A stretch of DNA of 64,000 nucleotides from Lachnospiraceae bacterium. Its GTDB lineage: Bacteria > Bacillota > Clostridia > Lachnospirales > Lachnospiraceae. The first letter of the stretch is position 1. Each line of letters opens with the position of its first letter. This document shows, piece by piece, positions 35,943 through 45,957 of the stretch. The notes under the pieces are model-generated. The model saw only the letters and a list, made by a program, of their open reading frames with translations, did no database searches and was not told the origin of the DNA. The translations under genes were made by a program, and so were the position numbers. The stretch is taken from assembly GCA_024682375.1 (NCBI GenBank), contig JAIKZI010000039.1:1-64000 (forward strand), read 5' to 3'.

Positions 35943-38615
35943 ATGGAAACAATTGACAGAGATAAATTATCTCCGATGATGCAGCATTATTTGAGCCAGA
36001 AAGATGAATATCCTGGTTGCATACTTTTCTATAGACTTGGTGATTTCTATGAGATGTTTTTTGATGATGCAATAACTGTATCAAAGGAACTCGAACTCAC
36101 TTTGACGGGAAAGTCATGTGGACTAGATGAAAGAGCTCCTATGTGTGGAGTACCTTTTCACGCTGCAGACAACTACATTACAAGACTTGTAAATAGAGGC
36201 TATAAAGTTGCTATTTGTGAGCAGCTAGAAGATCCAAAAGCTGCAAAAGGAATTGTTAAGCGTGGTGTAATTCGTGTAGTTACTCCAGGTACAAATATTG
36301 ATGCTGAGTCTTTGGATGAAACAAAGAACAACTATCTTATGTGTGTATGTTCTTTTGGTGACATATACGGAGTTTCACTTTGCGATATCACAACAGGTGA
36401 TTTCAGAGTTACTGAACTATTGACTCAGGAAGATTTCATGAATGAACTTCAGAAATTTAAACCCTCAGAGATCATCTGTAATGACACCTTTGCGATTTCA
36501 GGAATTGATATCGAAAGTATTAGATCAAACTACCATATTCCTGTATCGATTTTAGATCCTACATATTTCGAAGAAGGAAAGGCAAACGCTATCCTAAAGC
36601 GCCAGTTTTCTAAACAGCAGCTTTTAGATAGTTATATCTTTGATTTGACTTCAGGTGTTTTGTCTTGCGGAGCTATTCTTCGATATATTAAAGAGACTCA
36701 AAAGAGTGATGCTCTAACAATCCTTGATATCAATGTCTATAAAGATTCAAACTTTATGGAAATAGATAGCCAGACAAGACGAAACTTAGAGCTTACTGAA
36801 ACTCTTCGTGATAAGGAAAAAAGAGGTTCCCTTCTTTGGGTTTTAGATCACACTAAAACTGCTATGGGAGCTAGAATGCTAAGAAGTATCATTGAACAGC
36901 CTTTAAAAGATAAATCCGCTATTGAAGCTAGACTTGATGCAGTAGATGAACTTGTTAAGCATATCGTTGATAGAGAAGAGTTGAGAGAATATTTAAATCC
37001 TGTATATGATCTTGAAAGACTTTTAACACGTGTGTCTTATAGAACTGCAAATCCCAGAGATTTAGTTGCACTTAGAAATTCTTTATCAGTTTTACCTGCA
37101 ATAAAATCAGTTCTAAGTGGATTTGATTCAGAACTTTTAAATGAAATAAATAATGATATCGATGCACTTGAAGACATCTATAGTTTATTAAATAATTCAA
37201 TCAATGATGATCCACCTGTATCTGTACATGATGGTGGAATTCTAAAGATGGGATTCAATCCTGATGTAGATGAACTAAGACACGCACAGACAGATGGAAA
37301 GCAGTGGTTACTCGATTTAGAGACAAAAGAAAAAGAAAAGACTGGTATATCAAAACTCAGAGTAAGATATAATAAGGTTTTTGGATACTATATCGAGGTT
37401 ACTAATTCATTTTTGGACAAGGTTCCAGATTACTTTATCAGAAAACAAACTCTTACAAATGCTGAGAGATTCTATACTCCTGAATTAAAAGAAATGGAAA
37501 ATAAAATTTTAGGAGCAGAAGACAGACTTACACATCTTGAAAATGAAATCTATAATCAGATTTTGGATGCTATTTCAAAAGAGATTATTAGAATTCAAAA
37601 GACTGCAAAATCACTGGCTCTTTTAGATTCAATGATTTCTTTTGCTGTAACAGCAGAAAAGGGTAGATTCGTCCGTCCTAAAATGAATGAAAGAGGAAAG
37701 CTTAAAATCACTAGAGGAAGACATCCTGTAGTGGAAAAAATGCTTAAAGATACTTTATTCGTAGATAATGATACTTTCCTCGATACAAAAGATAATAGAG
37801 TAGCAATTATTACTGGACCTAATATGGCCGGTAAATCTACATATATGAGACAGGTTGCTCTAATTGTACTTATGGCTCAGATTGGTTCATTCGTTCCAGC
37901 CGAAAGTGCAGATGTAGGAATCTGTGACAGAATCTTTACTCGTGTCGGTGCTTCAGATGATTTAGCAAGTGGACAGAGTACCTTCATGGTAGAGATGAAT
38001 GAAGTAGCAAATATTCTAAAGCATGCCACAAAGAATTCACTTTTAATTCTCGATGAGATTGGTAGAGGAACTTCTACTTTTGATGGACTTTCTATCGCTT
38101 GGGCTGTTGTAGAATATGTAAGTAATCCAAAGATAATTGGAGCAAAAACTCTTTTTGCCACACATTATCATGAACTTACTGAACTTGAGGGAAAACTGGC
38201 CGGTGTACATAATTTCTGTTCTGCCGTAAAAGAAAACGAAGACGGAATTGTTTTTTTACGTAAGATAGTACGAGGTGGAGCTGATAGAAGTTATGGTATT
38301 GAAGTAGCAAAACTAGCCGGACTGCCAAAGGACGTTATAGATAGAGCAGAGGAATTGCTCCAGGAAATTCTAAAGAACGACCTTTCACAAATTGCGGAAA
38401 ATATCGAAGCCAAAGGAGAAGCTGCTAAAAAGTCATCAAAGAAATCTGATGGAAACCAAACAGATGATATCGATAACCAGATGTCATTCTTTAGTACACT
38501 TTCAGATAAAGATATTTTAGATGAGATTAGAACGCTCGATATAAGTTCTATGACACCTATCGATGCTTTGAATCAGCTTGATGCAATTCAAAAAAAGGTT
38601 AAAAACAGATGGTAA
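35943..38615 (+). CDS. mutS: DNA mismatch repair protein MutS
   Basis: MutS binds mismatched base pairs and recruits MutL. At 890 residues it is full length. The mismatch-reading FYE (FxE motif) is at 35-37 within GDFYEMFFDD. The ATPase has Walker A GPNMAGKSTYMRQ (near 624), Walker B LLILDEIGRGTSTFDGLS and the ATHYHEL switch. The C-terminal tail (about 800-890) is charged and ends in a small dimerisation-like helix region. It overlaps mutL by 7 bases. Confidence 0.98.
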   Translation: METIDRDKLSPMMQHYLSQKDEYPGCILFYRLGDFYEMFFDDAITVSKELELTLTGKSCGLDERAPMCGVPFHAADNYITRLVNRGYKVAICEQLEDPKAAKGIVKRGVIRVVTPGTNIDAESLDETKNNYLMCVCSFGDIYGVSLCDITTGDFRVTELLTQEDFMNELQKFKPSEIICNDTFAISGIDIESIRSNYHIPVSILDPTYFEEGKANAILKRQFSKQQLLDSYIFDLTSGVLSCGAILRYIKETQKSDALTILDINVYKDSNFMEIDSQTRRNLELTETLRDKEKRGSLLWVLDHTKTAMGARMLRSIIEQPLKDKSAIEARLDAVDELVKHIVDREELREYLNPVYDLERLLTRVSYRTANPRDLVALRNSLSVLPAIKSVLSGFDSELLNEINNDIDALEDIYSLLNNSINDDPPVSVHDGGILKMGFNPDVDELRHAQTDGKQWLLDLETKEKEKTGISKLRVRYNKVFGYYIEVTNSFLDKVPDYFIRKQTLTNAERFYTPELKEMENKILGAEDRLTHLENEIYNQILDAISKEIIRIQKTAKSLALLDSMISFAVTAEKGRFVRPKMNERGKLKITRGRHPVVEKMLKDTLFVDNDTFLDTKDNRVAIITGPNMAGKSTYMRQVALIVLMAQIGSFVPAESADVGICDRIFTRVGASDDLASGQSTFMVEMNEVANILKHATKNSLLILDEIGRGTSTFDGLSIAWAVVEYVSNPKIIGAKTLFATHYHELTELEGKLAGVHNFCSAVKENEDGIVFLRKIVRGGADRSYGIEVAKLAGLPKDVIDRAEELLQEILKNDLSQIAENIEAKGEAAKKSSKKSDGNQTDDIDNQMSFFSTLSDKDILDEIRTLDISSMTPIDALNQLDAIQKKVKNRW

Positions 38616-40546
38616 ATGATGTAATCAATCTTCTGAGTGAAGGTACAATTGATAAGATTGCTGCAGGAGAGGTCATAGAAAGACCTTCTTCTGTAGTAAA
38701 AGAATTAGTTGAAAATGCAATCGATGCCGGTTCAAAAGCCGTATCGGTAGAAATCAAAGACGGTGGAATTTCGTATATCAGAATTACAGATGATGGTTCA
38801 GGAATTCGAGCTGATCAGATAAAGAAAGCTTTTCTCCGTCATTCTACAAGTAAGATTAATGATGCAGACGATCTCTATACTGTTAGAACTCTTGGATTTA
38901 GAGGAGAGGCATTATCAAGTATAGCTGCCGTCAGCAAAGTAAATCTTTTGACCAAAACAGAAGATAATCCGATAGGTGTTTCATACATAATTGAAGGCGG
39001 AAAGGAAAAGTCTTTTTCTGAAATAGGTGCACCAAAGGGAACAACTTTTATAATTTCTGATCTTTTCTATAATACTCCGGTTAGAAAGAAGTTTTTGAAT
39101 TCTCCTCAAACTGAAGGTATGAAAATTCAGGAACTTATGGAGCATCTTGCTCTTTCTAATCCAGGTATTTCTTTTAGATTTATCAATCAGGGTAAGGAAA
39201 AAATGGTAACTCCCGGAAATGGTTCTCTTAAGGATACAATTTATAGAATCTACGGAAGAGAAATCACAAATAACATGCTACCGATAGACTTTGAAACAAA
39301 TAATATGAAGGTTTCTGGTTTTATCGGAAAAGCAGTTATAAATCGTGGTAACAGAAAGTATGAATCATTCTTTGTAGATGGAAGATATGTACATGGAAAG
39401 ATGCTATCCCGTTCTGTAGAAGAAGGCTATAAAGGCTATCTAATGCAGCATCAGTATCCTTTCTTCATACTGAATCTTTCATTCCCACCAGGAAAAGTAG
39501 ATGTAAATTTCCATCCAAAGAAGGAAGAAGTTCGAATTGAAAATAAAGATGAAATTTATACTGAACTTACCGTCGGAGTACATGAGAGATTAATTCGAAG
39601 AGAAGATATCGATGTAATTCCTTTAGATAATAAAATTAAAGAAGTAAATTCATCTATAAAAAATGATTTTACAGATGATGAAGAGATAAATCTAATTCCA
39701 CAAAAGCCAAAAACTATTGGATTTGAACCTTTTGAAAAGAAGGTAAATACAGAAACTCTTGAAAAAGAAAAGGAAGATGTTCCAAAACTTGTAAAAGAGG
39801 AAGAATTAAAAGAAGAAGCATATAAAGATGTTTCAGAACAGATAAGTTTAAAAGAAGATGTTATCGATTTTACACCTATAATTCCAAAGGATGTAGAATT
39901 AGAAATAAAACATGAAAAGAAACCAAAGGTATCATATGAGCAGAGAAGTTTCCTGACACCTGAATCAAAAGCACATTTTAATATAATCGGTCAGGTTTTT
40001 GAAACTTATTGGATTATAGAATATGATTCAAAAATGTATATCGTAGATCAGCATGCTGCTCATGAAAAGGTAAACTTCGAGCGACTTATGAAAAAAGTAG
40101 CCACAAATGAAGTCTACTCACAGACTGTTTCTCCGCCTATAATTGTTTCTCTAAATAGCGAAGAGCAGGATGTTTTAGAAAAGTATATGTCTGATTTTGA
40201 AGCCCTAGGATTTAGTATTTCTTCCTTTGGCGGAAATGATTTTGCGCTTACAGAAGTTCCATACGAAATGGAATCAATTGATAAAAAGCGTCTATTTTAT
40301 GATATACTTTCAGACGCTGGTAAATGGAAGAATGTATCTGATGCCAAGTTAGTAAGAGAAAGAATAGCCACTATGGCTTGTAAAGCCTCTATAAAGGGTA
40401 ATCAGAAGATTTCTAGATTAGAGATGGAAGAATTGATTTCTGAAATGCTAACTCTGGAAAATCCATATCATTGTCCTCACGGTAGACCTACTATGGTTGC
40501 TTTTTCCCGTGATGACTTAGATAAAATGTTTAAGAGGATAGTTTAA
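38609..40546 (+). CDS. mutL: DNA mismatch repair endonuclease MutL
   Basis: MutL couples MutS to strand removal. The GHKL ATPase is N-terminal (IAAGEVIERPSSVVKELVENA, DDGSGI, TLGFRGEALSSIA). A Glu/Lys-rich linker spans about 340-445. The C-terminal dimerisation domain carries DQHAAHEKVNFE, the metal-binding endonuclease motif expected in bacteria without MutH, plus ACKASIKGNQ and CPHGRP. At 645 residues it is intact. Its first codons overlap mutS and its stop shares one base with the miaA start. Confidence 0.98.
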   Translation: MVNDVINLLSEGTIDKIAAGEVIERPSSVVKELVENAIDAGSKAVSVEIKDGGISYIRITDDGSGIRADQIKKAFLRHSTSKINDADDLYTVRTLGFRGEALSSIAAVSKVNLLTKTEDNPIGVSYIIEGGKEKSFSEIGAPKGTTFIISDLFYNTPVRKKFLNSPQTEGMKIQELMEHLALSNPGISFRFINQGKEKMVTPGNGSLKDTIYRIYGREITNNMLPIDFETNNMKVSGFIGKAVINRGNRKYESFFVDGRYVHGKMLSRSVEEGYKGYLMQHQYPFFILNLSFPPGKVDVNFHPKKEEVRIENKDEIYTELTVGVHERLIRREDIDVIPLDNKIKEVNSSIKNDFTDDEEINLIPQKPKTIGFEPFEKKVNTETLEKEKEDVPKLVKEEELKEEAYKDVSEQISLKEDVIDFTPIIPKDVELEIKHEKKPKVSYEQRSFLTPESKAHFNIIGQVFETYWIIEYDSKMYIVDQHAAHEKVNFERLMKKVATNEVYSQTVSPPIIVSLNSEEQDVLEKYMSDFEALGFSISSFGGNDFALTEVPYEMESIDKKRLFYDILSDAGKWKNVSDAKLVRERIATMACKASIKGNQKISRLEMEELISEMLTLENPYHCPHGRPTMVAFSRDDLDKMFKRIV

Positions 40547-41496
40547 TGGTAAAACCACCACTAATTATAATTGCCGGCCCAACAGCGGTCGGCAAAACTG
40601 CGATTTCAGTTAAATTAGCGAAGAAATTGAATGCCGAAATTATTTCTGCAGACTCCATGCAGGTATATAAAGGACTAGATATAGGAACTGCAAAGATAAC
40701 TGAAGAAGAAATGGATGGAGTGAGACATCATATGATAGATATCTTAGATCCATCTGAAAATTTCGATGTTTCAGTTTTTAAAGAAAAATTTGATGAATGT
40801 GTTATGGATATTTTGTCCAGAAATCATATTCCTATAATGGTCGGAGGAACTGGGTTCTATATTCAGGCGGCCCTCTATGGAATCGATTTTAATGATAATG
40901 CAAAAAGTGGTGAGTATAGAAAACACCTAGAAGAATTGATTAAGGATGGTAAGGCTAGTGAATTATTTGAAAAACTAAAAGAAGTCGATCCAAAATCAGC
41001 TGAAATTATTCATCCTAATAATCATGTTAGACTTACAAGGGCTCTTGAATATTATCACGAAACAGGTGAGCCTATTTCTTCTCATAACGAAAAGGAGAGA
41101 AATAAGGAAAGTCGATTTAGAGAGCTTTTCTGTGTTATTACAGACGACAGAGAGAAACTTTATGACAGGATCGATAAAAGAGTCGATAAGATGATGGAAG
41201 ATGGCCTTTTAAAAGAGGTCGAAAGACTCGTTAATCTCGGTCTTAACAAAGATAATACATCTATGAAGGGCATTGGATATCATGAATTGATACCTATTCC
41301 TGAGGATGCTTTTTCCCTGTTTAAATGTGTTTCAAAAATCAAGCAGGATTCCAGACATTATGCAAAGCGTCAGCTCACCTGGTTTAGAAGAGAAAAGAAT
41401 GTTACCTGGATAGATAGATGTGATTTTAAAGACAACGATAGTATCGTTGATTTTATATATAAGAAATATGTTACGGAGATAGAAAATGGAAATTAA
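40546..41496 (+). CDS. miaA: tRNA dimethylallyltransferase
   Basis: It isopentenylates A37 of tRNAs that read UNN codons. At 316 residues the P-loop GPTAVGKT is at 10-17, followed by ISADSMQVYKGLDIGTAK, GGTGFYIQA and the C-terminal QLTWFRR. The mutS-mutL-miaA order is common in Firmicutes. The start overlaps the mutL stop by one base, and its 3' end overlaps the next gene by 11 bases. Confidence 0.97.
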   Translation: MVKPPLIIIAGPTAVGKTAISVKLAKKLNAEIISADSMQVYKGLDIGTAKITEEEMDGVRHHMIDILDPSENFDVSVFKEKFDECVMDILSRNHIPIMVGGTGFYIQAALYGIDFNDNAKSGEYRKHLEELIKDGKASELFEKLKEVDPKSAEIIHPNNHVRLTRALEYYHETGEPISSHNEKERNKESRFRELFCVITDDREKLYDRIDKRVDKMMEDGLLKEVERLVNLGLNKDNTSMKGIGYHELIPIPEDAFSLFKCVSKIKQDSRHYAKRQLTWFRREKNVTWIDRCDFKDNDSIVDFIYKKYVTEIENGN

Positions 41497-42778
41497 TTCA
41501 ATTTACGAAGGCCTCGGTATCAGTAAAGAGGTCAGAAATTTCGGTGAAGAAATCTTAAAAGGATTAGAAGAAAGATTTAGAGCTATTGACGAAACAACTG
41601 AATATAATCAGCTAAAGGTTATAAAGGCTATGCAGGATGCAAAGGTTGATGCAGAATGTTTCAATTCTTCAAGCGGATACGGATATGACGATGTAGGACG
41701 TGAGAAACTTGAGACTGTATATGCAAAAACATTTGGAACAGAAGATGCACTAGTTCGTCCTCAGATAACCTGTGGAACTCATGCACTTGCACTTGCTCTT
41801 ATGTCAAATCTACGCCCGGGAGATGAATTGCTTTCCCCTGTAGGAAGACCATATGACACACTGGAAGAAGTAATCGGAATTAGAGAATCAAAGGGTTCTT
41901 TAAAAGAATATGGTATTTCATATAGAGAAGTAGAACTATTAAGTGATGGAACTTTTGACTATGAAAATATCAAAAAAGCAATTAATGAAAAAACTAAACT
42001 AGTAACAATTCAAAGATCAAAGGGTTATGCTTCAAGACCTACATTCTCTGTAAAACAGATTGGTGAATTGATCAAATTTATAAAAGATATAAAGCCTTCT
42101 GTAAAAGTTATGGTAGATAACTGCTATGGCGAATTTGTAGAAAGAATTGAACCATCTGAAGTAGGTGCAGATATGATTGTCGGCTCTCTTATTAAGAATC
42201 CAGGTGGCGGTCTTGCTCCAATTGGAGGCTATATAGCTGGTACAAAAGACTGTGTAGAAAATGCTGCATTTAGACTTACATCACCTGGTCTAGGAAAAGA
42301 AGTAGGAGCTTCTCTTGGAAACAATAGAGCTTTTATGCAGGGATTCTTTTTAGCACCAACTGTAACATCAGCGGCTCTAAAGGGTGCTATCTTTGCTGCC
42401 AATATCTATGAGAGATTAGGCTATAAATGTATACCTAATGCTACAGAATCAAGACATGATATTATTCAGTGTATCGAATTACATAGTGCAGAGAAGCTTT
42501 GTAAGTTTGCTGAAGGAATTCAGGCTGCTTCACCAGTAGATTCTTATGTAACACCTGTTCCATGGGATATGCCTGGTTATGATAGTCAGGTAATTATGGC
42601 TGCAGGTGCTTTTATCCAGGGATCTTCAATCGAGCTATCTTGCGATGGTCCGCTTAGAGAACCATACTCAGTATACTTCCAGGGTGGTCTTACATGGTAT
42701 CATGCAAAGCTTGGTATTCTTTCATCACTACAAAAACTTGTAGATGCCAATCTTGTTAATGTAGATTCTTTATGCTAA
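41486..42778 (+). CDS. Met_gamma_lyase-family PLP enzyme (YnbB-like)
   Basis: At 430 residues it belongs to the PLP fold-type I family named methionine gamma-lyase in Pfam and once called aluminium resistance protein. The PLP lysine is in GSLIKNPGGG; FNSSSGYGYDD, QITCGTHALALAL and VMVDNCYGEF are family blocks. Position right after miaA is conserved in many Firmicutes. True substrate is unproven; the annotation as a methionine lyase is by fold only. AGATAGAAAATGG overlaps miaA's end, so translation is probably coupled. Confidence 0.88.
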   Translation: MEINSIYEGLGISKEVRNFGEEILKGLEERFRAIDETTEYNQLKVIKAMQDAKVDAECFNSSSGYGYDDVGREKLETVYAKTFGTEDALVRPQITCGTHALALALMSNLRPGDELLSPVGRPYDTLEEVIGIRESKGSLKEYGISYREVELLSDGTFDYENIKKAINEKTKLVTIQRSKGYASRPTFSVKQIGELIKFIKDIKPSVKVMVDNCYGEFVERIEPSEVGADMIVGSLIKNPGGGLAPIGGYIAGTKDCVENAAFRLTSPGLGKEVGASLGNNRAFMQGFFLAPTVTSAALKGAIFAANIYERLGYKCIPNATESRHDIIQCIELHSAEKLCKFAEGIQAASPVDSYVTPVPWDMPGYDSQVIMAAGAFIQGSSIELSCDGPLREPYSVYFQGGLTWYHAKLGILSSLQKLVDANLVNVDSLC

Positions 42779-42800
42779 AATTATTTGATGTTTGTTAGGC

Positions 42801-42821
42801 TCCCTTTTGTTAGAAAAGGGG
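42801..42821 (+). promoter_or_regulatory. Small hairpin covering the radC ribosome site
   Basis: CCCTTTT (42802-42808) pairs with AAAAGGG (42814-42820) around a GTTAG loop, with one flanking U-G pair. The right arm is the radC Shine-Dalgarno. No U tract follows, so it is not a terminator; it could lower radC translation. Confidence 0.4.
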
Positions 42822-42827
42822 CTATAT

Positions 42828-43523
42828 ATGAAAGATTGTAACCAGAAATTTTTAACATTTATCAGTAACAAACCTTATGATAAGGCAAAAATGGTCGGCT
42901 TAGAAAATCTAAGTGACAAAGAACTTTTAGCAATAATCATAAGAAAGGGAACTAATGGTGTTAATGCATTAGATATCGCTGAAAAGATACTTGGTTATAA
43001 TGCTAAGGATTTATCTAATTTAAGAAAGATGTCTATAAATGATCTTCAAAAGTTTCATGGAATAGGTGAAATAAAAGCTTTACAAATAAAAGCTTGTTGT
43101 GAACTGGGACATCGTTTTATTCAGGAGACTAGAGCTTCATGTATAAAACTTACCAATTCCTATAGCATAGCTATGTTCTTTATGGAAATGCTTAGGTATT
43201 CCGAAAGGGAAAAAGTTATTTGCGCTTATTTCAATACGAAATTGGGGATGATAGGTTATGATATAATTTCAACTGGAACGAAGGATGAAGTAATATTTGA
43301 ACCTAGTTCAATATTTAAAAATGCTATTTCAAAAAATGCTTCATACATCGTTTTGATACACAATCATCCAAGTGGTGATCCTACTCCAAGTGTAAATGAT
43401 TACACTATTACAAAGAGAATTTTTGAATGCTCAAAATTATTAGGCATTCCACTTAAGGATCACATCATAATTGGAGACAATGTTTATTACAGTTTTTTCG
43501 AACGAAATGTTCTAAAAGCTTAG
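42828..43523 (+). CDS. radC: RadC family JAMM-domain protein
   Basis: An HhH region (ISKNASY precedes the core; KFHGIGEIKALQIKA in the N-terminal half) leads to a JAB1/MPN-type metalloprotease-like domain with HNHPSGDPTPSVND, the conserved metal motif. Despite its name a DNA-repair role is not established. The frame is open from 42792, but the ATG at 42828 has AAAAGGGG 7 bases upstream and gives 231 residues, the family length. Position just before mreB is conserved across Firmicutes. The ribosome site lies inside a small hairpin. Confidence 0.93.
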   Translation: MKDCNQKFLTFISNKPYDKAKMVGLENLSDKELLAIIIRKGTNGVNALDIAEKILGYNAKDLSNLRKMSINDLQKFHGIGEIKALQIKACCELGHRFIQETRASCIKLTNSYSIAMFFMEMLRYSEREKVICAYFNTKLGMIGYDIISTGTKDEVIFEPSSIFKNAISKNASYIVLIHNHPSGDPTPSVNDYTITKRIFECSKLLGIPLKDHIIIGDNVYYSFFERNVLKA

Positions 43524-43535
43524 GAGGAAATTCAT

Positions 43536-44555
43536 ATGTCCAATGGATATGGCATAGATCTCGGTACAACTAATCTTAAGATCTATAGCAAGGCATCAGC
43601 AGATGTTACTAATGTAAAAAATACAATTGCTCTTTATGACAAGGGTAAAGTATATGCTTATGGTGATGATGCTTATTCAATGTATGAAAAGGCACCAGAA
43701 AATCTATCAGTCTCATTCCCAATCATAAACGGAGTTATTTCTGATTTTGATAATATGCAGACTATCCTTACAGAAGTTCTTGAAAAGGAAGTAAAAGCAC
43801 ATCTTAAGGGATCTGATATTGTAATAGCTGTTCCTACAGATATTACTGAAGTAGAGAAGAAAGCCTTTAATGATATCTTTAAGCGTAAGAATTCTAAGGC
43901 TAAGGTAAAGAGTGTATCTCTATGTGAGAAGCCTCTTGCATGCGCACTTGGAATGGGAATCGATATCACAGAACCTACAGGTGTTATGATTGTAGATTTA
44001 GGTGCAGATACAACTGAAATCTCAGTTATTTCATTGGGCGGATTGGTTCTTTCTAATTTGCTTCCATTTGGAGGAAACAGACTGGATGAGGACATCGTAA
44101 CTCATCTTAAGAGAAAATATAATCTTCTCATTGGTAAGAAGACAGCAAAGGAACTTAAAGAGAATATTGGCTCTACACTTCCTGATAGAGGAGAAACTAT
44201 GGAAGTAGTTGGAAGAGATGTAGTAGCTGGTCTACCAATCTCAATGGAAATCAACTCAAACATGGTTTACGAAGGTATGAAGGAAGATTTGAATTCTATC
44301 TGTAATTCAATCAAATTAATCCTTGAAAAAGTTCCACCAGAACTTGCAAAAGATATTGTTCATTCAGGAGTTTATCTAACAGGTGGAACATCAAAACTTC
44401 ATGGTATTTCAACTCTATTTAATGAGCTTACAAATATCAAAATGAATGTTTGCGAAGAAAGTGAAAATACAGTAGCACTAGGTCTTGGTAAAGTCCTCAC
44501 TGACGCCAAGTATCGTAAGTTTGGATATGCGCTAAAATCTAGAGTGTTTGAATAA
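43536..44555 (+). CDS. mreB: Rod shape-determining protein MreB
   Basis: This actin-like filament protein guides lateral wall synthesis. At 339 residues it has the nucleotide-site blocks GIDLGTTNLKIY (phosphate 1), VDLGADTTEISVIS (phosphate 2) and VYLTGGTSKLHG (adenosine). It is somewhat divergent from housekeeping MreB (for example EKPLACALGMGIDITEPTGVMIVD). AGGAGG precedes the ATG. It begins the run mreB-mreC-mreD-mrdA-minC-rodA, so the organism should be rod-shaped or elongated. Confidence 0.95.
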   Translation: MSNGYGIDLGTTNLKIYSKASADVTNVKNTIALYDKGKVYAYGDDAYSMYEKAPENLSVSFPIINGVISDFDNMQTILTEVLEKEVKAHLKGSDIVIAVPTDITEVEKKAFNDIFKRKNSKAKVKSVSLCEKPLACALGMGIDITEPTGVMIVDLGADTTEISVISLGGLVLSNLLPFGGNRLDEDIVTHLKRKYNLLIGKKTAKELKENIGSTLPDRGETMEVVGRDVVAGLPISMEINSNMVYEGMKEDLNSICNSIKLILEKVPPELAKDIVHSGVYLTGGTSKLHGISTLFNELTNIKMNVCEESENTVALGLGKVLTDAKYRKFGYALKSRVFE

Positions 44556-44566
44556 GGACCAGGAAT

Positions 44567-45421
44567 ATGAATCATAAAAAAGGGCCTAAAATACCTAGTA
44601 ATATATTATTTTTAATACTTTTTACAATTAGTATTCTATTTCTTCTTGTAAGTTATGTAACAGAATTTTCCGGTGGCGTAATCGGAACAGTCTCAAATGC
44701 TGTTTTCGTTCCTATGCAGAGCGGTGTTGAGACTGTAGGTTCTGTTATTTCATCTGAACATAAAGAAAGGAAAACTATAAAAGAACTTGAAAAGGAGAAT
44801 AGCACCTTAAGTAAAAAGGTAAACTCTCTTTCAAACCAGCTTAACCAGATTCAGTTGCAGAAATCTGAGCTAACTGATTTACAGAAACTATATGAACTAG
44901 ATCAGAAGTATTCTAATTATAAAAAAACTGGCGCAACTATAATCGCTAGAAGTTCAGATAACTGGTTCAATACTTTTACTATCAATAAAGGTAGCAAAGA
45001 TGGTATTGAAAACGATATGAACGTTATTGCAGACGGCGGTCTTGTAGGACTTGTTGTAAAGACTGGTAAACACTATTCTGTAGTTCGAGCTATTATAGAC
45101 GATAGTTCAAATGTTTCTGGAATGTCTCTAAACACTGGAAATACATGTATTATTTCAGGATCACTTGAGACAATGACAGAAAAGAACAGAATTAAGATTA
45201 CTAATCTTGAGGATAAGAATAATGCCATAAAATCCGGAGAACCTATTGTTACAAGTAATATCAGTAACAAATTCGTTCCAGGTCTTTTGATTGGTTATGT
45301 AGATAAAGTGAAGTTAGATGATAACGAAATCACACACTCAGGAACATTGACACCTGCAGTTGATTTTAAGCATCTTCAGAATGTTCTTGTAATCAAGACA
45401 AAGAAGGAGACTGCAGACTGA
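44567..45421 (+). CDS. mreC: Rod shape-determining protein MreC
   Basis: At 284 residues it has one N-terminal membrane helix (about 13-33), a coiled coil (65-112), then the extracellular beta domain with TINKGSKDGIENDMNVIADGG-type sequence. It links MreB to the wall synthases in the elongasome. The stop overlaps the mreD start by one base (TGATG). Confidence 0.95.
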   Translation: MNHKKGPKIPSNILFLILFTISILFLLVSYVTEFSGGVIGTVSNAVFVPMQSGVETVGSVISSEHKERKTIKELEKENSTLSKKVNSLSNQLNQIQLQKSELTDLQKLYELDQKYSNYKKTGATIIARSSDNWFNTFTINKGSKDGIENDMNVIADGGLVGLVVKTGKHYSVVRAIIDDSSNVSGMSLNTGNTCIISGSLETMTEKNRIKITNLEDKNNAIKSGEPIVTSNISNKFVPGLLIGYVDKVKLDDNEITHSGTLTPAVDFKHLQNVLVIKTKKETAD

Positions 45422-45957
45422 TGAACAACACAAAGGCAATTATTAAGAAGGTGCTTGTCTTCGGAATATCGGTATATTTACTCTATATTCTGCAGACAGC
45501 CCTTTTTCCTTATTTTGAATTAGGTGGAATTGTACCAAATCTTCTTTTGATTCTCACAACCTTCTATGGTTTTATGAGAAACACAAGAGAAGGAATGATT
45601 GCGGGATTTTTCTGCGGTCTGGTACTAGATCTCTCTACAGGATTATTATTTGGAGTTCATATTCTAGCCTTACTACTTATAGGATTTATGAATGGAGCTT
45701 TCAGAAAAATATTCTACGGAGACGATGTAAAACTGCCAATCCTATTTACAGGAGTTAGTGACTTATTTTACGGACTATTTATGTATCTTTTCTTCTTCGT
45801 TCCAAGAGGAAGCACACATTTTAGCTACTTCCTTATGAGCGTCATGATTCCGGAAGCTGTTTATTCAGTTATCGTGGCCTTCGTACTATATTTTATATAT
45901 GCGAAGATATTTGAAAAGTTAGACCGTGATGAAAGAAAAGTGGAGCATATACTTTGA
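45421..45957 (+). CDS. mreD: Rod shape-determining protein MreD
   Basis: At 178 residues it has about five to six membrane segments and a small basic C-terminus, matching MreD in size and pattern (NLLLILTTFYGFMRN; GMIAGFFCGLVLDLSTG). It is an elongasome membrane component. It is coupled to mreC by one base and to mrdA by the TTGA overlap. Confidence 0.92.
   Translation: MNNTKAIIKKVLVFGISVYLLYILQTALFPYFELGGIVPNLLLILTTFYGFMRNTREGMIAGFFCGLVLDLSTGLLFGVHILALLLIGFMNGAFRKIFYGDDVKLPILFTGVSDLFYGLFMYLFFFVPRGSTHFSYFLMSVMIPEAVYSVIVAFVLYFIYAKIFEKLDRDERKVEHIL

Noticed and set aside
42801..42821. Terminator before radC
   Set aside because: The stem is short and is followed by ATATATATG rather than a U tract; it covers the ribosome site instead.
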